The notes under the pieces were generated by a model. It saw only the letters and a program-made list of their open reading frames with translations. It was not told the DNA's origin and did no database searches. A stretch of DNA of 32,724 bases from NCBI GenBank assembly GCA_024686085.1, contig JAIBDT010000036.1, positions 1 through 32,724 of the forward strand, read 5' to 3'. Position 1 is the first letter of the stretch. Each line of letters starts with the position of its first letter. The position numbers and the translations under genes are program-made. The DNA is from Loktanella sp. (GTDB taxonomy: Bacteria > Pseudomonadota > Alphaproteobacteria > Rhodobacterales > Rhodobacteraceae). Shown here piece after piece: positions 1-8,747 of the stretch.

Positions 1-2553
1 AAAGTGGTTCTAGAGAACCTGCTGCGTTTCGAAGATGGCGGCTTTTCCGTTTCTGTCGACGACATTAAGGCGTTTTCCGAATGGGCCACAAACGGTGGTC
101 AGAACCCCCGCGAGATTGCCTACCGCCCTGCCCGCGTATTGATGCAGGATTTCACTGGCGTTCCTGCCGTGGTTGATTTGGCCGCGATGCGTGATGGCAT
201 TAAAGCCCTCGGCGGTAACGCCCAGCAAATTAACCCGCTTGCCCCTGTTGATCTGGTTATCGACCACTCGGTCATGATCGATGAATTTGGCACGCCGCGT
301 GCGTTCCAGATGAACGTTGACCGTGAATACGAGCGTAACATGGAGCGCTATACCTTCCTTAAGTGGGGCCAAAAGGCGTTTAACAACTTCCGCGTTGTGC
401 CACCAGGCACAGGAATCTGTCACCAAGTGAACCTTGAGTATCTGGCCCAGACTGTCTGGACTGATACCGATCAAAACGGTGAAATGGTCGCCTACCCTGA
501 TACGCTTGTTGGTACAGACAGCCACACAACAATGGTCAACGGTTTGGCTGTGCTTGGTTGGGGTGTTGGCGGGATCGAGGCCGAGGCCGCGATGCTGGGT
601 CAACCTGTTTCGATGTTGATCCCAGAAGTTGTCGGCTTTGAGCTGACAGGCGAGATGATGGAAGGCACGACAGGCACCGACCTTGTGCTGAAAGTCGTTG
701 AAATGCTGCGCGCTCATGGTGTTGTCGGCAAATTCGTTGAATTCTACGGCAAGGGTCTGGACGTTCTGCCATTGGCCGATCGTGCGACAATTGCCAACAT
801 GGCGCCTGAGTATGGTGCGACTTGTGGCTTCTTCCCAATCGACGGCGAGACCCTGCGTTACCTGCGCAACACGGGCCGCGACGAGGACCGGATTGCTTTG
901 GTGGAAGCCTACGCAAAAGAGAACGGTTTCTGGCGCGATGAAAACTATGCGCCTGTTTACACAGCAACGCTTCACCTCGATATGGGCACAATCGTGCCTG
1001 CGATTTCGGGTCCAAAGCGCCCACAAGATTACGTTGCATTGACCAACGCAAAATCTGCGTTTGCCAACGAGATGGAAAACACCTTCAAGCGCCCAATGGG
1101 CAAAGAAGTGGCTGTCGACGGCGAAGATTACACAATGGAATCAGGCAAGGTTGTGATCGCATCGATCACGTCCTGCACCAACACGTCCAACCCATATGTT
1201 ATGATCGGCGCAGGCCTTGTAGCACGTAAAGCGGCTGCCTTGGGCTTGAACCGCAAGCCTTGGGTCAAGACATCCCTCGCGCCTGGCTCGCAAGTTGTGT
1301 CCGAGTATTTGGAGGCTGCTGGCCTGCAAGTGGATCTTGATAAGATTGGCTTTAACCTTGTTGGCTACGGCTGTACGACCTGTATCGGTAACTCTGGTCC
1401 TATCCAGCCCGCGCTAAGCAAGGCAATTGCAGATGGCGATTTGGTAGCAACATCTGTACTATCTGGTAACCGCAACTTTGAAGGTCGCATTTCGCCAGAC
1501 GTGCGCGCCAACTACCTTGCCTCCCCGCCGCTGGTTGTCGCTTATGCAATCGCTGGGACGATGGACATCGACATCACCAAGGATGCGATTGGCCAAGACC
1601 AGAACGGCAACGACGTTTTCCTCAAGGACATCTGGCCCACAAACAAAGAGATCAACGATCTGGTTGCCCAGACGGTGACACGTGAGGCGTTTCTTAAGAA
1701 ATACGCTGACGTCTTTAAGGGCGACGAAAAGTGGCAGGCTGTTCAAACACCGGACAGTGAGACATATGACTGGCCAGCGGCATCGACCTACATCCAGAAC
1801 CCACCGTATTTCCAAGGCATGTCCAAGGAACCAGGCACGATCAAAAACCTGAAAGATGCCAAGGTCTTGGCAATCCTGGGCGACATGGTCACAACCGACC
1901 ACATCTCGCCTGCTGGTTCGTTCAAGGACACCACCCCAGCGGGCCAATACCTGCTGGACCGTCAGGTGCCTGTGCGCGAATTCAACTCTTACGGATCGCG
2001 CCGTGGTAACCACGAAGTCATGATGCGCGGCACATTCGCCAACATCCGCATCAAGAACGAGATGCTTGACGGCGTTGAAGGTGGCTACACCAAAGCAGCT
2101 GACGGCAAGCAAACCTCGATCTTTGACGCTGCAATGGCACATGTGGAAGACGGCACCCCGTTGATCATCTTCGCGGGAGAACAATATGGTGCAGGCTCTA
2201 GCCGCGACTGGGCGGCCAAAGGCACTGCGCTCTTGGGTGTCAAAGCTGTGGTTGCCGAGAACTTTGAACGTATCCACCGCTCCAACCTCGTTGGTATGGG
2301 CGTGGTCCCGTTTGAGTTCACTGGTGGTGATACACGTAAATCTCTGGGCCTGACAGGTGACGAAACGGTCTCTATCTCAGGCCTAGACACCATCAAGCCG
2401 CTGGAAGTCGTGACTGCGACGATAACCTATGCAAATGGCGACGTGAAAGACATCCAAGTGAAATGCCGCATCGATACAGCCGTTGAGATCGAGTACATTG
2501 AAAACGGTGGCGTTCTGCACTACGTGCTGCGTAACTTGGTAAAAGCGTCCTAA
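1..2553 (+). CDS. acnA: Aconitate hydratase A (5'-truncated by window edge)
   Basis: Catalyses citrate to isocitrate isomerisation in the TCA cycle, in the cytoplasm, with a [4Fe-4S] cluster. The frame is open from base 1, so the true start lies upstream; the internal GTG at 4 is not a credible start because the visible protein begins in mid-domain (VVLENLLRFEDG). About 850 codons are present; AcnA proteins are usually near 900, so roughly 45 residues are missing. The three cluster cysteines are visible: one in SCTNTSNP (codon 392 of the visible part) and two in GCTTC (codons 458 and 461). The C-terminal swivel domain follows a linker and contains GAGSSRDWAAKG and the RSNLVGMGVVP segment. The gene ends at TAA just before a strong hairpin terminator and faces ccmG tail to tail. 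It looks intact, with no frameshift. Confidence 0.97.
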   Translation, partial: KVVLENLLRFEDGGFSVSVDDIKAFSEWATNGGQNPREIAYRPARVLMQDFTGVPAVVDLAAMRDGIKALGGNAQQINPLAPVDLVIDHSVMIDEFGTPRAFQMNVDREYERNMERYTFLKWGQKAFNNFRVVPPGTGICHQVNLEYLAQTVWTDTDQNGEMVAYPDTLVGTDSHTTMVNGLAVLGWGVGGIEAEAAMLGQPVSMLIPEVVGFELTGEMMEGTTGTDLVLKVVEMLRAHGVVGKFVEFYGKGLDVLPLADRATIANMAPEYGATCGFFPIDGETLRYLRNTGRDEDRIALVEAYAKENGFWRDENYAPVYTATLHLDMGTIVPAISGPKRPQDYVALTNAKSAFANEMENTFKRPMGKEVAVDGEDYTMESGKVVIASITSCTNTSNPYVMIGAGLVARKAAALGLNRKPWVKTSLAPGSQVVSEYLEAAGLQVDLDKIGFNLVGYGCTTCIGNSGPIQPALSKAIADGDLVATSVLSGNRNFEGRISPDVRANYLASPPLVVAYAIAGTMDIDITKDAIGQDQNGNDVFLKDIWPTNKEINDLVAQTVTREAFLKKYADVFKGDEKWQAVQTPDSETYDWPAASTYIQNPPYFQGMSKEPGTIKNLKDAKVLAILGDMVTTDHISPAGSFKDTTPAGQYLLDRQVPVREFNSYGSRRGNHEVMMRGTFANIRIKNEMLDGVEGGYTKAADGKQTSIFDAAMAHVEDGTPLIIFAGEQYGAGSSRDWAAKGTALLGVKAVVAENFERIHRSNLVGMGVVPFEFTGGDTRKSLGLTGDETVSISGLDTIKPLEVVTATITYANGDVKDIQVKCRIDTAVEIEYIENGGVLHYVLRNLVKAS

Positions 2554-2574
2554 GCAACGCGTTCCAAAAACAAC

Positions 2575-2609
2575 AAAGGCCCGCGCTTCTGCGCGGGCCT
2601 TTTGCTTTT
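2575..2609 (+). terminator. Rho-independent terminator of acnA, probably bidirectional
   Basis: A perfect 12-bp stem (2575-2586 pairing with 2591-2602, GC-rich core) closes a TTCT loop and is followed by TGCTTTTT. On the opposite strand the same hairpin is followed by a T-rich stretch (TTTGTTGTTTTTGG), so it may also stop transcription of the ccm operon arriving from the right. It lies between the convergent acnA and ccmG genes. Nothing else is seen up to 2737. Confidence 0.9.
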
Positions 2610-2737
2610 TCGTCGTCCAAATATGCCTACCGGAGGCATCGACATCGCGGCAAACCAAACTTGTGCCTGCGGCCTACCCGGCTGACACAAACACCTCAAA
2701 AATCATGGCTTCTGCAGCTTGACTGCGGTCAATCAGG

Positions 2738-3277
2738 TCAACCACCCATCGCATCCGCGAGAGCGGGCAAAAACCGCTGCTCGTAGTCCGACCCAATTAA
2801 TGGCCCCGCAAAACGAAATAGAACGGTACCATCACCACCAACAATAAATGTCTCAGGCGGGGCGGTCACACCCCAGTTGATCGCTGTGCGTCCGCGTGGG
2901 TCAAATCCCGTAGCGAAGAACGGATCCCCCTCTTCCACCAAATACTCAACGGCAGCGTCAGCTTCGTCACGAAAATTTATGCCCGCAACGCGGTTTCCAT
3001 TTGCTGAAAGCTCAAGCAATGTTGGGTGCTCTGCACGGCATGGTGGACACCAACTGGCCCAAAAATTAACGATTGTGATCTCGTCGCTTCGCAAATCAAC
3101 GCCAGTCAGCAGTGTTGTGCCCGGAACCGGTTCTGGGGCGACATCGGGGGCGGCTTGCCCCACAAGCGTCGACGGCAACTCGTTCACGTTGTCCCGCATC
3201 ATGCCTGCAAAGAACAAGCCTGCGAGCCCTGCAAACACCAGTGGTGGAATCGCCATCATCGGTGAAAACTTAGCCAT
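2738..3277 (-). CDS. ccmG: Thiol:disulfide interchange protein CcmG/DsbE (HelX)
   Basis: Membrane-anchored periplasmic thioredoxin that keeps apocytochrome c CXXCH cysteines reduced for haem attachment. With the start at 3277 it is 179 aa: an N-terminal anchor at about residues 8-27, then a thioredoxin fold with the active site WCPPC (Cys77, Cys80) and a proline-rich cis-Pro region (TAPPETF). A longer in-frame start exists at 3310, but ATG at 3277 has a clear GGAGG upstream and gives a normal N-terminus (MAKFSPM). The first 8 nt overlap the end of ccmD, so the two are translationally coupled. It is the last gene of the operon; transcription then runs into the acnA terminator. Confidence 0.93.
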   Translation of the reverse strand: MAKFSPMMAIPPLVFAGLAGLFFAGMMRDNVNELPSTLVGQAAPDVAPEPVPGTTLLTGVDLRSDEITIVNFWASWCPPCRAEHPTLLELSANGNRVAGINFRDEADAAVEYLVEEGDPFFATGFDPRGRTAINWGVTAPPETFIVGGDGTVLFRFAGPLIGSDYEQRFLPALADAMGG

Positions 3278-3422
3278 TCTTGCGTGCCTCCGCTGCATCA
3301 AGAGCAGCACGCTGTATGACAGACTGCCGCCAGCTAAGACCTACGATTGCCGCCAGCAAGACAAGACTGACAGCGTAGGCCAATCCAACTTCGGCTGCAT
3401 ATTTTCCAAGATCAGGGATCAT
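3270..3422 (-). CDS. ccmD: Haem exporter protein CcmD (50 aa)
   Basis: A small single-span membrane protein that in the Ccm system I pathway helps release holo-CcmE from the CcmABC complex. The 50-codon frame starts MIPDLGKYAAEVGLAY, has one hydrophobic segment (about residues 12-29, AYAVSLVLLAAIVGLSW) and then a charged tail (RQSVIQRAALDAAEARKNG). That topology, and the Y near the N-terminus, is typical of CcmD. The start overlaps the ccmC stop by 4 nt (ATGA) and the stop overlaps the ccmG start by 8 nt. It is short enough to be missed by automatic gene calling. In Rhodobacter the gene at this place was called orf52/helD. Confidence 0.92.
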   Translation of the reverse strand: MIPDLGKYAAEVGLAYAVSLVLLAAIVGLSWRQSVIQRAALDAAEARKNG

Positions 3423-4147
3423 GAGCGGCTCTCTCTCATTTGTAGGGCCCGCACGCGGCGTGACCTGATTTCGGTGCGTGTGCGTAGCAAGACCAAGGCG
3501 AAAAACAACAGAACGAATCCAGCAATTGATAAGAGTAGCGGTTGGAAAAACACGTCTGCCACGTTTTCTTCTTTATCCAGCGACAATGATGCGCCTTGAT
3601 GCAGCCCTTGGTTCCAGAAATTCACTGCATAGCGCGATAAGAGCGCAAAGACCGATCCAACCATGCAAAGCACACTTGTCAGGTCCGCGGCCGTATCAGG
3701 ATCGTCAATCGCCGCCCAGAGCGCCATGTAGCCAAGGTAGAACAGAAACAGGATCAGAAAAGACGTCAGACGCGGATCCCACGCCCAGTAAGTCCCCCAC
3801 ATCGGTTGCCCCCAGATTGCGCCAGTCATTAACGCGATCAGCGTCATTGTGATCCCCACCGGTGCCGCCGCTTTCGCTGCCAAAGCCGACACATGGTGCC
3901 TGCGCACAAGCCAGATCAGCGAGGCCACAAGCATCATGATCCACGCATTGATCGCCATCAATGCGGATGGCACATGTAGGTATATGATCTTGACGGTTGA
4001 GCCCTGGCGGTAATCGTCAGGCGTAAAGAAGAACCCCCAAATAAGGCCCGTCACGAGGCACAGCCCAGCGAGCCCAAAAGCCCACGGTAAAACTGGCGCT
4101 GTCCAGCTCATAAATCGTTTCGGATTGGCGTATTCCCATAAAGACAT
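3419..4147 (-). CDS. ccmC: Haem exporter permease CcmC
   Basis: Inner-membrane haem-handling protein that loads haem onto CcmE in the periplasm. At 242 aa it matches the family. About six hydrophobic segments are visible, and the tryptophan-rich haem-binding motif of the haem handling protein family is present as GTYWAWDPRLTS with a preceding WGQPMW. Conserved histidines flank it (HVPSA and RRHHVSA segments). The start ATG at 4147 follows a purine-rich stretch (GAAGGA) at rather long spacing. It is 42 nt downstream of ccmB and overlaps ccmD by 4 nt. Confidence 0.95.
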   Translation of the reverse strand: MSLWEYANPKRFMSWTAPVLPWAFGLAGLCLVTGLIWGFFFTPDDYRQGSTVKIIYLHVPSALMAINAWIMMLVASLIWLVRRHHVSALAAKAAAPVGITMTLIALMTGAIWGQPMWGTYWAWDPRLTSFLILFLFYLGYMALWAAIDDPDTAADLTSVLCMVGSVFALLSRYAVNFWNQGLHQGASLSLDKEENVADVFFQPLLLSIAGFVLLFFALVLLRTRTEIRSRRVRALQMRESRS

Positions 4148-4189
4148 GGTTTTTATTTATCCTTCCCTCAAGACGGTCTCAATCCCTGC

Positions 4190-4846
4190 TTAACGCAAGT
4201 TGATGCGCAATACTGCCGCAGTCGCGAACGGCAATAAGGCGAATGATCCCGCCGTGATCCCCCCTAGCATAAGCAGTGGTGTGGTTGCATCTAATCCTTG
4301 TGCGCCGCGGCGCACGGCCTCTGCCCCGAAAATCAGTGTCGGCACATAAAGTGGCAGCACGAGGAGAGACAATAACAGGCCGCCACGCCGAATACCTACG
4401 GTGAGCGCCGCCCCGAATGTCCCAATCATGGATAAGGCAGGCGTGCCAAGCAGCAGCGTCATCGCCACAAATACATAGGCGCTTGATTGAAGCTGCAACA
4501 AGACCCCCAATATCGGCGCGGCGATGCTAAGCGGTAGCCCTGTTGTCAACCAATGCGCAATCGCCTTTGCCACGCCGACCATTTCTAGTGGGATTGGCGC
4601 GGTTGCCAGTAGTGTCAGCGCGCCGTCCTCGTGGTCGAGCGCAAAGATCCGGTCCAACGACAGTAAAGCCGCCAGAAGGGCCGCAACCCACAAGATGCCA
4701 GAGGCGATTTTGCTCAGGACTGCGGTCTCGGGGCCCACGCCAAAGGGTACCAACACGACGACAATCAGAAAGAAAACCAGCCCTAACCCAAAGCCGCCGC
4801 CCGCCCGTGTCGCAAGCCTAAGATCACGCAACAAAAGTGCGATCAT
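4190..4846 (-). CDS. ccmB: Haem exporter permease CcmB
   Basis: Membrane subunit of the CcmAB ABC complex, which uses ATP to release haem-loaded CcmE. It is 218 aa with about six hydrophobic segments and begins MIALLLRDLRLATRAGGG, the usual CcmB start with a short cytoplasmic lead. The GALTLLATAPIPLEMVGVAKA region after the second helix is typical of the family. Its ATG overlaps the ccmA TGA by 4 nt, so the ATPase and permease are translationally coupled. Confidence 0.95.
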   Translation of the reverse strand: MIALLLRDLRLATRAGGGFGLGLVFFLIVVVLVPFGVGPETAVLSKIASGILWVAALLAALLSLDRIFALDHEDGALTLLATAPIPLEMVGVAKAIAHWLTTGLPLSIAAPILGVLLQLQSSAYVFVAMTLLLGTPALSMIGTFGAALTVGIRRGGLLLSLLVLPLYVPTLIFGAEAVRRGAQGLDATTPLLMLGGITAGSFALLPFATAAVLRINLR

Positions 4847-5463
4847 AGGAACGCCTCATCATCACCGTTTGGAGCAGCATTCGGGTCAGCGGCAAAGGAA
4901 GTGAGATCAATTGTCTTTGCTTCTTCCAAACCCAGATCAATATGGGTTGCGATAACCGCTATGCCACCAGACGCCAGATGAACATCGCGGATGAAGCTAC
5001 TGAAAAGCTTGACGGAAAACCCATCTAGCGAGACTGTCGGCTCATCTAGAAAAAGCACTTTACGCCCGATCACGCCCAGCCGAGCAAGCCCAACGCGCCG
5101 CTTTTGGCCCGCAGACAGCGTGCCTGCAAAACGGTCTTTTAGGTCCGCCAGATCAAATTGATCCCAAATCGTATCAGGGACAGGGTTACCATAAACGTCG
5201 GCCCAGAACGCGAGGTTTTCCTGCACGGTAAGTGCGGTTTTGATTCCATCTGCGTGGCTGGCATAGGCCCCTTCGTCCGTGGGAAATTCAATCGTTCCCG
5301 CGTCCGCATCTTGCAAGCCTGCAAGGGTCCGCAGTAGTGTCGTTTTCCCGATCCCGTTCGGGCCGCGTAAGATCAACGCTTTTCCTGAAGCAACGTCAAA
5401 TGACAACCCCGCCAAAACGGGAACACCGCTGCGCGCAATTGCGAGATCACGAACAGCCAACAT
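4843..5463 (-). CDS. ccmA: Haem exporter ATP-binding protein CcmA
   Basis: Cytoplasmic ABC ATPase of the cytochrome c maturation system. It is 206 aa, normal for CcmA. Visible motifs: Walker A GPNGIGKTT at residues 34-42, ABC signature LSAGQKRRVGLARL, Walker B KVLFLDEPTVSLD and the H-loop ATHIDLG. It starts 4 nt after the DUF498 gene ends; no strong ribosome site is seen, so translation may depend on coupling to that upstream gene. The C-terminal tail after the H-loop is acidic (GDDEAFL). Confidence 0.95.
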   Translation of the reverse strand: MLAVRDLAIARSGVPVLAGLSFDVASGKALILRGPNGIGKTTLLRTLAGLQDADAGTIEFPTDEGAYASHADGIKTALTVQENLAFWADVYGNPVPDTIWDQFDLADLKDRFAGTLSAGQKRRVGLARLGVIGRKVLFLDEPTVSLDGFSVKLFSSFIRDVHLASGGIAVIATHIDLGLEEAKTIDLTSFAADPNAAPNGDDEAFL

Positions 5464-5467
5464 CAGG

Positions 5468-5821
5468 CTAGACCGGTATCAAGGCGGCCGCGATGCGGCG
5501 CCCTTCGGACAAAAGTACGTTATAGGTGCGACACGCAGCAGGCGATGACATAGGCTCGATCCCTATGCCCGCCTCTTCAAAAGTTTCTCGGAACGCTTTG
5601 GGCAGATGGCTAATTTCTGCGCCCGTCCCGATAAAGAACACGTCAACGTTACCAGCTAAGTCCAACAAGGTTTGCACGTCGTCAAACCCACCCCACGGCG
5701 TCACGCCGCCCGCATGAGCGATCAGCGCCCCTTCGGTCACTTTGCCACCGATACGAAAAAACCCCGGCCCATAGCCGTCGACAGGTTTTGCCTCGTCGTA
5801 GTTTACTTCGTTCAGCCGCAT
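5468..5821 (-). CDS. Mth938-like (DUF498) domain protein, 117 aa
   Basis: A small soluble protein of the Mth938/DUF498/DUF598 family, whose biochemical role is not settled; a mitochondrial relative is the complex I assembly factor NDUFAF3. The motif region FFIGTGAEISHLP and the spacing of DGYGPGFFRIGG, EGALIAHAGGVTPW and MSSPAACRTYNVLLSEGRRIAAAL fit the family, and no membrane segment is seen. ATG at 5821 has a GGAGG five bases upstream. It sits between secF (15 nt gap) and ccmA (4 nt gap). The length and position match what Rhodobacter work called orf117 upstream of helA (from memory). The placement suggests a link to export or respiratory assembly, but that is inference. Confidence 0.88.
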   Translation of the reverse strand: MRLNEVNYDEAKPVDGYGPGFFRIGGKVTEGALIAHAGGVTPWGGFDDVQTLLDLAGNVDVFFIGTGAEISHLPKAFRETFEEAGIGIEPMSSPAACRTYNVLLSEGRRIAAALIPV

Positions 5822-5836
5822 TGTTGCCTCCGCAGA

Positions 5837-6805
5837 TCAGGCGTCGATATTGGCGTATTGCCCGTTTGGTGTGCTACCTGTTTTGGTCCAGTCGCGTTTG
5901 ACACCCAACATCAGAACAATGTTCTTGGCCACGTAAATCGACGAGTAGGTCCCAACAATAATGCCCCAAGAGATCGCAAAAACGAACCCACGGATCACAT
6001 CGCCGCCAAGCACTAAAAGTGCTACCAGCGCCAAAAGTGTTGTCCCGGAGGTCATGATCGTACGCGACAAGGTCTCGTTTGCCGAAAGGTTCAAAACGTC
6101 TACCAGCGGCATGACTTTGTATTTGCGTAGGTTTTCGCGCGCACGGTCAAAAACAACCACTGTGTCGTTGATCGAGTAGCCAACGATCGTCAGAAGCGCC
6201 GCAATGATCGCGAGGTCGAATTTGATTTGTAGCAGCGCGAAAAGACCGATGGTCAGCCCTACGTCATGGGCGAGTGCGACAACACCGCCGACCGCGAATT
6301 GCCATTCAAACCGTAGCCAGATGTAAATAACGATCGCCGTGATCGCACCTAAAACAGACAGGATTGCGGTCTTGATCAACTCGCCGGACACCTTTGGCCC
6401 CACGCTTTCCACGGAAGGAAACGTGATTGTTGGATCGACAGATTGCAGCGCCGCCTCGACGTCGTTTACGGTTTTGATTGCAACGCTTTCGTCGCCTTCC
6501 TGCGCTTGGATACGCACCATTGCGACGTGTTGGTTTTCGTCAAAAGTTGGATCGAACACTTCTGTGATTGTCACGTCGCCAAGATTTAGGGGCGTGATCG
6601 CCGCACGGTATGCCCCCACATCAACAGACGTTTCGGACTGTGTGCGGATCGTTGTGCCACCCTTAAAGTCGATGCCAAAGTTCAGGCCGTTGATCAAGAA
6701 GATCGCTAGCGAGGCAATCAATAGCAGTATTGATCCGCCAAAGGTGATCTTTGCAAAGCGGAAGAAATTGAAATTGGTATTATCCGGAACAAGACGCAGA
6801 CGCAT
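5837..6805 (-). CDS. secF: Protein translocase subunit SecF
   Basis: Inner-membrane partner of SecD, which uses proton motive force to complete Sec-dependent export. At 322 aa it matches SecF. The first transmembrane helix is at about residues 17-36 and is followed by the typical NGLNFGIDFKGGTTI motif; a periplasmic domain precedes the conserved membrane block with VGYSINDTVVVFDRARENLR and TSGTTLLALVALLVLGG. The start ATG at 6805 has GAGG eight bases upstream, inside the end of secD; the secD stop is only 3 nt away. No anomaly is seen. Confidence 0.97.
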   Translation of the reverse strand: MRLRLVPDNTNFNFFRFAKITFGGSILLLIASLAIFLINGLNFGIDFKGGTTIRTQSETSVDVGAYRAAITPLNLGDVTITEVFDPTFDENQHVAMVRIQAQEGDESVAIKTVNDVEAALQSVDPTITFPSVESVGPKVSGELIKTAILSVLGAITAIVIYIWLRFEWQFAVGGVVALAHDVGLTIGLFALLQIKFDLAIIAALLTIVGYSINDTVVVFDRARENLRKYKVMPLVDVLNLSANETLSRTIMTSGTTLLALVALLVLGGDVIRGFVFAISWGIIVGTYSSIYVAKNIVLMLGVKRDWTKTGSTPNGQYANIDA

Positions 6806-6808
6806 GGC

Positions 6809-8440
6809 TTAAACCTCGATTTTCTTGGGCCGCTTGCGCGAGAACCAAATAACAATGAGCGAACGGGTCACAAAGATCGCAGTGAAGACCGACGTCAAGA
6901 TCCCTAAGCCCAGCGTGATCGCAAAGCCCCGCACTGGACCAGAGCCGAGTGTAAAGAGGATAACCGCAGTCATGAAGGTTGTAATGTTACTATCCAAAAT
7001 TGCGGACAAAGCACGTTGATAACCTAGCTCGATTGCGCGTGCCGGCCCTTTGGCGGTTTTGAGTTCTTCGCGGATACGCTCGAACACAAGCACGTTTGCG
7101 TCTACCGCCATACCAACGGTCAGTACGATCCCTGCGATACCAGGAAGGGTTAGTGTTCCGCCGATCAGGGAAAGCATACCGAAGATCAGGCACATGTTAA
7201 TGCCCAAAGCGATTGAGGCGAAGGCCCCGAATAGCCCGTAGGACAGCAGCATGAACACCACCACCAATAGTCCACCAACCATCGCTGCAAGTTTTCCTGC
7301 GTCGATGCTGTCTTGGCCCAACTCTGGCCCGATAGTGCGTTCTTCCAAGAAGGTCAGCCCTGCAGGCAAGGCCCCCGCCCGCAATAGCACGGCGAGGTTA
7401 GTTGATTCTTCGACAGAGAAGTTGCCCGTGATGATCCCGGACCCACCCGCGATGTGGCTTTGGATCGTCGGCGCGCTGATTACTTCGTCATCCAAGACAA
7501 TCGCAAAAGGCGCACCGATATTTTCGGCAGTGTAATCACCAAACTTGCGCGCCCCTGTCGGATTAAACCGGAAGTTCACTGCAGGGCGCCCGTTTTGGTC
7601 AAATGCTGGTTGCGCGTCGGTGAGTTCCTCACCCGTCACAACGGGGCTGCGTTCTAGGATGTAGAAAACGCCTGCTTCGTCGAGTGATGGAACCAAAATG
7701 TTCCCAGAACCAGCCGATGCATTCGCGTCAGAGGTCCGCCCCACAACAGGATTGAAAGTCAACTGCGCGGTTGTGCCGATAATGTCTTTGACTTCCTGTG
7801 CGGACCCGACACCAGGAACCTGCACAAGAATTCGGTCTGTGCCTTGGCGCTGGATCGTGGGTTCACGCGTGCCGACTTCGTCGATCCGGCGGCGGATGAT
7901 TTCCAGCGATTGCTGCATTGTACGATCATCAACGGCTGCTTTTTCAACGTCTGTCATCTGAATGGACAGCACCTGCCCGCTGAGGGTCACATCAATATTA
8001 TTCTGCCCTGCACCAGCAAGAGATGCCACTGGCTGTGCCAAGCCGCGTACCAAAGTCAGCGCACGATCTGCGCCTGCGGCTTCGGAAAAGCGGACGCGCA
8101 GAATATCGGCGGGGCCGTCTTCACGGGTCACAAATCCGACCACGTCACGCTCGGACGCCAATGTGTCGCGCACATCGGGCCAAAGTGCGTTCATGACGGT
8201 GGCATAAACATCTTCGACCTGTACTTCGGCAAGCAGATGCGCGCCGCCGCGCAGATCAAGCCCGAGATTCACAAGACCAGACGGCAGGTATGACGGCCAC
8301 GTTGTGTCCTCTGCCCCCATAGCAATCGCGTCGTTGTGCGCCTCGACGCGGGAATAAAACCCGTTGGGCAACGCAAGCATGATTCCGACAGCACAAGTCA
8401 GCCAGATCAACGCTTGCTTAAACGGTGAGATGTTTAGCAT
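6809..8440 (-). CDS. secD: Protein translocase subunit SecD
   Basis: Inner-membrane SecD, part of the SecDF complex. It is 543 aa. Visible features: an N-terminal helix, the GLDLRGGAHLLAEV motif, a large periplasmic P1 region, and a C-terminal membrane domain with GMAVDANVLVFERIREELK and NITTFMTAVILFTLGSGPVRGFA. Start ATG at 8440, with only a weak G-rich stretch upstream, 22 nt after yajC. The complete yajC-secD-secF order is preserved. Confidence 0.97.
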   Translation of the reverse strand: MLNISPFKQALIWLTCAVGIMLALPNGFYSRVEAHNDAIAMGAEDTTWPSYLPSGLVNLGLDLRGGAHLLAEVQVEDVYATVMNALWPDVRDTLASERDVVGFVTREDGPADILRVRFSEAAGADRALTLVRGLAQPVASLAGAGQNNIDVTLSGQVLSIQMTDVEKAAVDDRTMQQSLEIIRRRIDEVGTREPTIQRQGTDRILVQVPGVGSAQEVKDIIGTTAQLTFNPVVGRTSDANASAGSGNILVPSLDEAGVFYILERSPVVTGEELTDAQPAFDQNGRPAVNFRFNPTGARKFGDYTAENIGAPFAIVLDDEVISAPTIQSHIAGGSGIITGNFSVEESTNLAVLLRAGALPAGLTFLEERTIGPELGQDSIDAGKLAAMVGGLLVVVFMLLSYGLFGAFASIALGINMCLIFGMLSLIGGTLTLPGIAGIVLTVGMAVDANVLVFERIREELKTAKGPARAIELGYQRALSAILDSNITTFMTAVILFTLGSGPVRGFAITLGLGILTSVFTAIFVTRSLIVIWFSRKRPKKIEV

Positions 8441-8462
8441 AGATGACGCCCCCGCGCGAAAA

Positions 8463-8747
8463 TCAGGATTTCGCAGGTTCTGTTTTGTTTACGACTGTTG
8501 CGATTGTCGAACGGATCACGCGCACGTTAACGCCAGATGCGATTTCAACTTCGATCTCGTTGTTGCCGTCTTTGACCTTGGTGACTTTCCCCATGATCCC
8601 GCCTTGGGTAATGATCTGGTCGCCACGACGCAGTGCTTCGACCATCATCTGATGTTCTTTTAGCTTCTTCTGCTGAGGACGGATCAAAAGGAAATACATG
8701 ATACCAAAAATAAGGATCAGTGGGACGAGTGATTGAATGCCCTGCAT
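8463..8747 (-). CDS. yajC: Preprotein translocase subunit YajC
   Basis: Small single-span inner-membrane protein that associates with SecDF. With the start at 8747 it is 94 aa, the usual size. The helix spans about residues 5-22 ([18 protein letters not shown]) and is followed by the characteristic [21 protein letters not shown] and a small beta-rich cytoplasmic domain. A longer in-frame start at 8846 adds 33 unrelated residues; the ATG at 8747 is preferred because it has GGAGG five bases upstream. It is the first gene of the sec-ccm operon and is divergent from serS. Confidence 0.95.
   Translation of the reverse strand: MQGIQSLVPLILIFGIMYFLLIRPQQKKLKEHQMMVEALRRGDQIITQGGIMGKVTKVKDGNNEIEVEIASGVNVRVIRSTIATVVNKTEPAKS

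Noticed and set aside
10-1026. 338-codon open frame antisense to acnA
   Set aside because: It mirrors the strongly conserved aconitase frame; the product is low in sense, Cys/His-rich and matches no family, and there is no ribosome site. The same holds for the antisense frame at 1459-2277.
2877-3599. 240-codon plus-strand frame across ccmG, ccmD and ccmC
   Set aside because: It runs antisense through three recognised genes and gives a Ser/Arg-rich product without domains.
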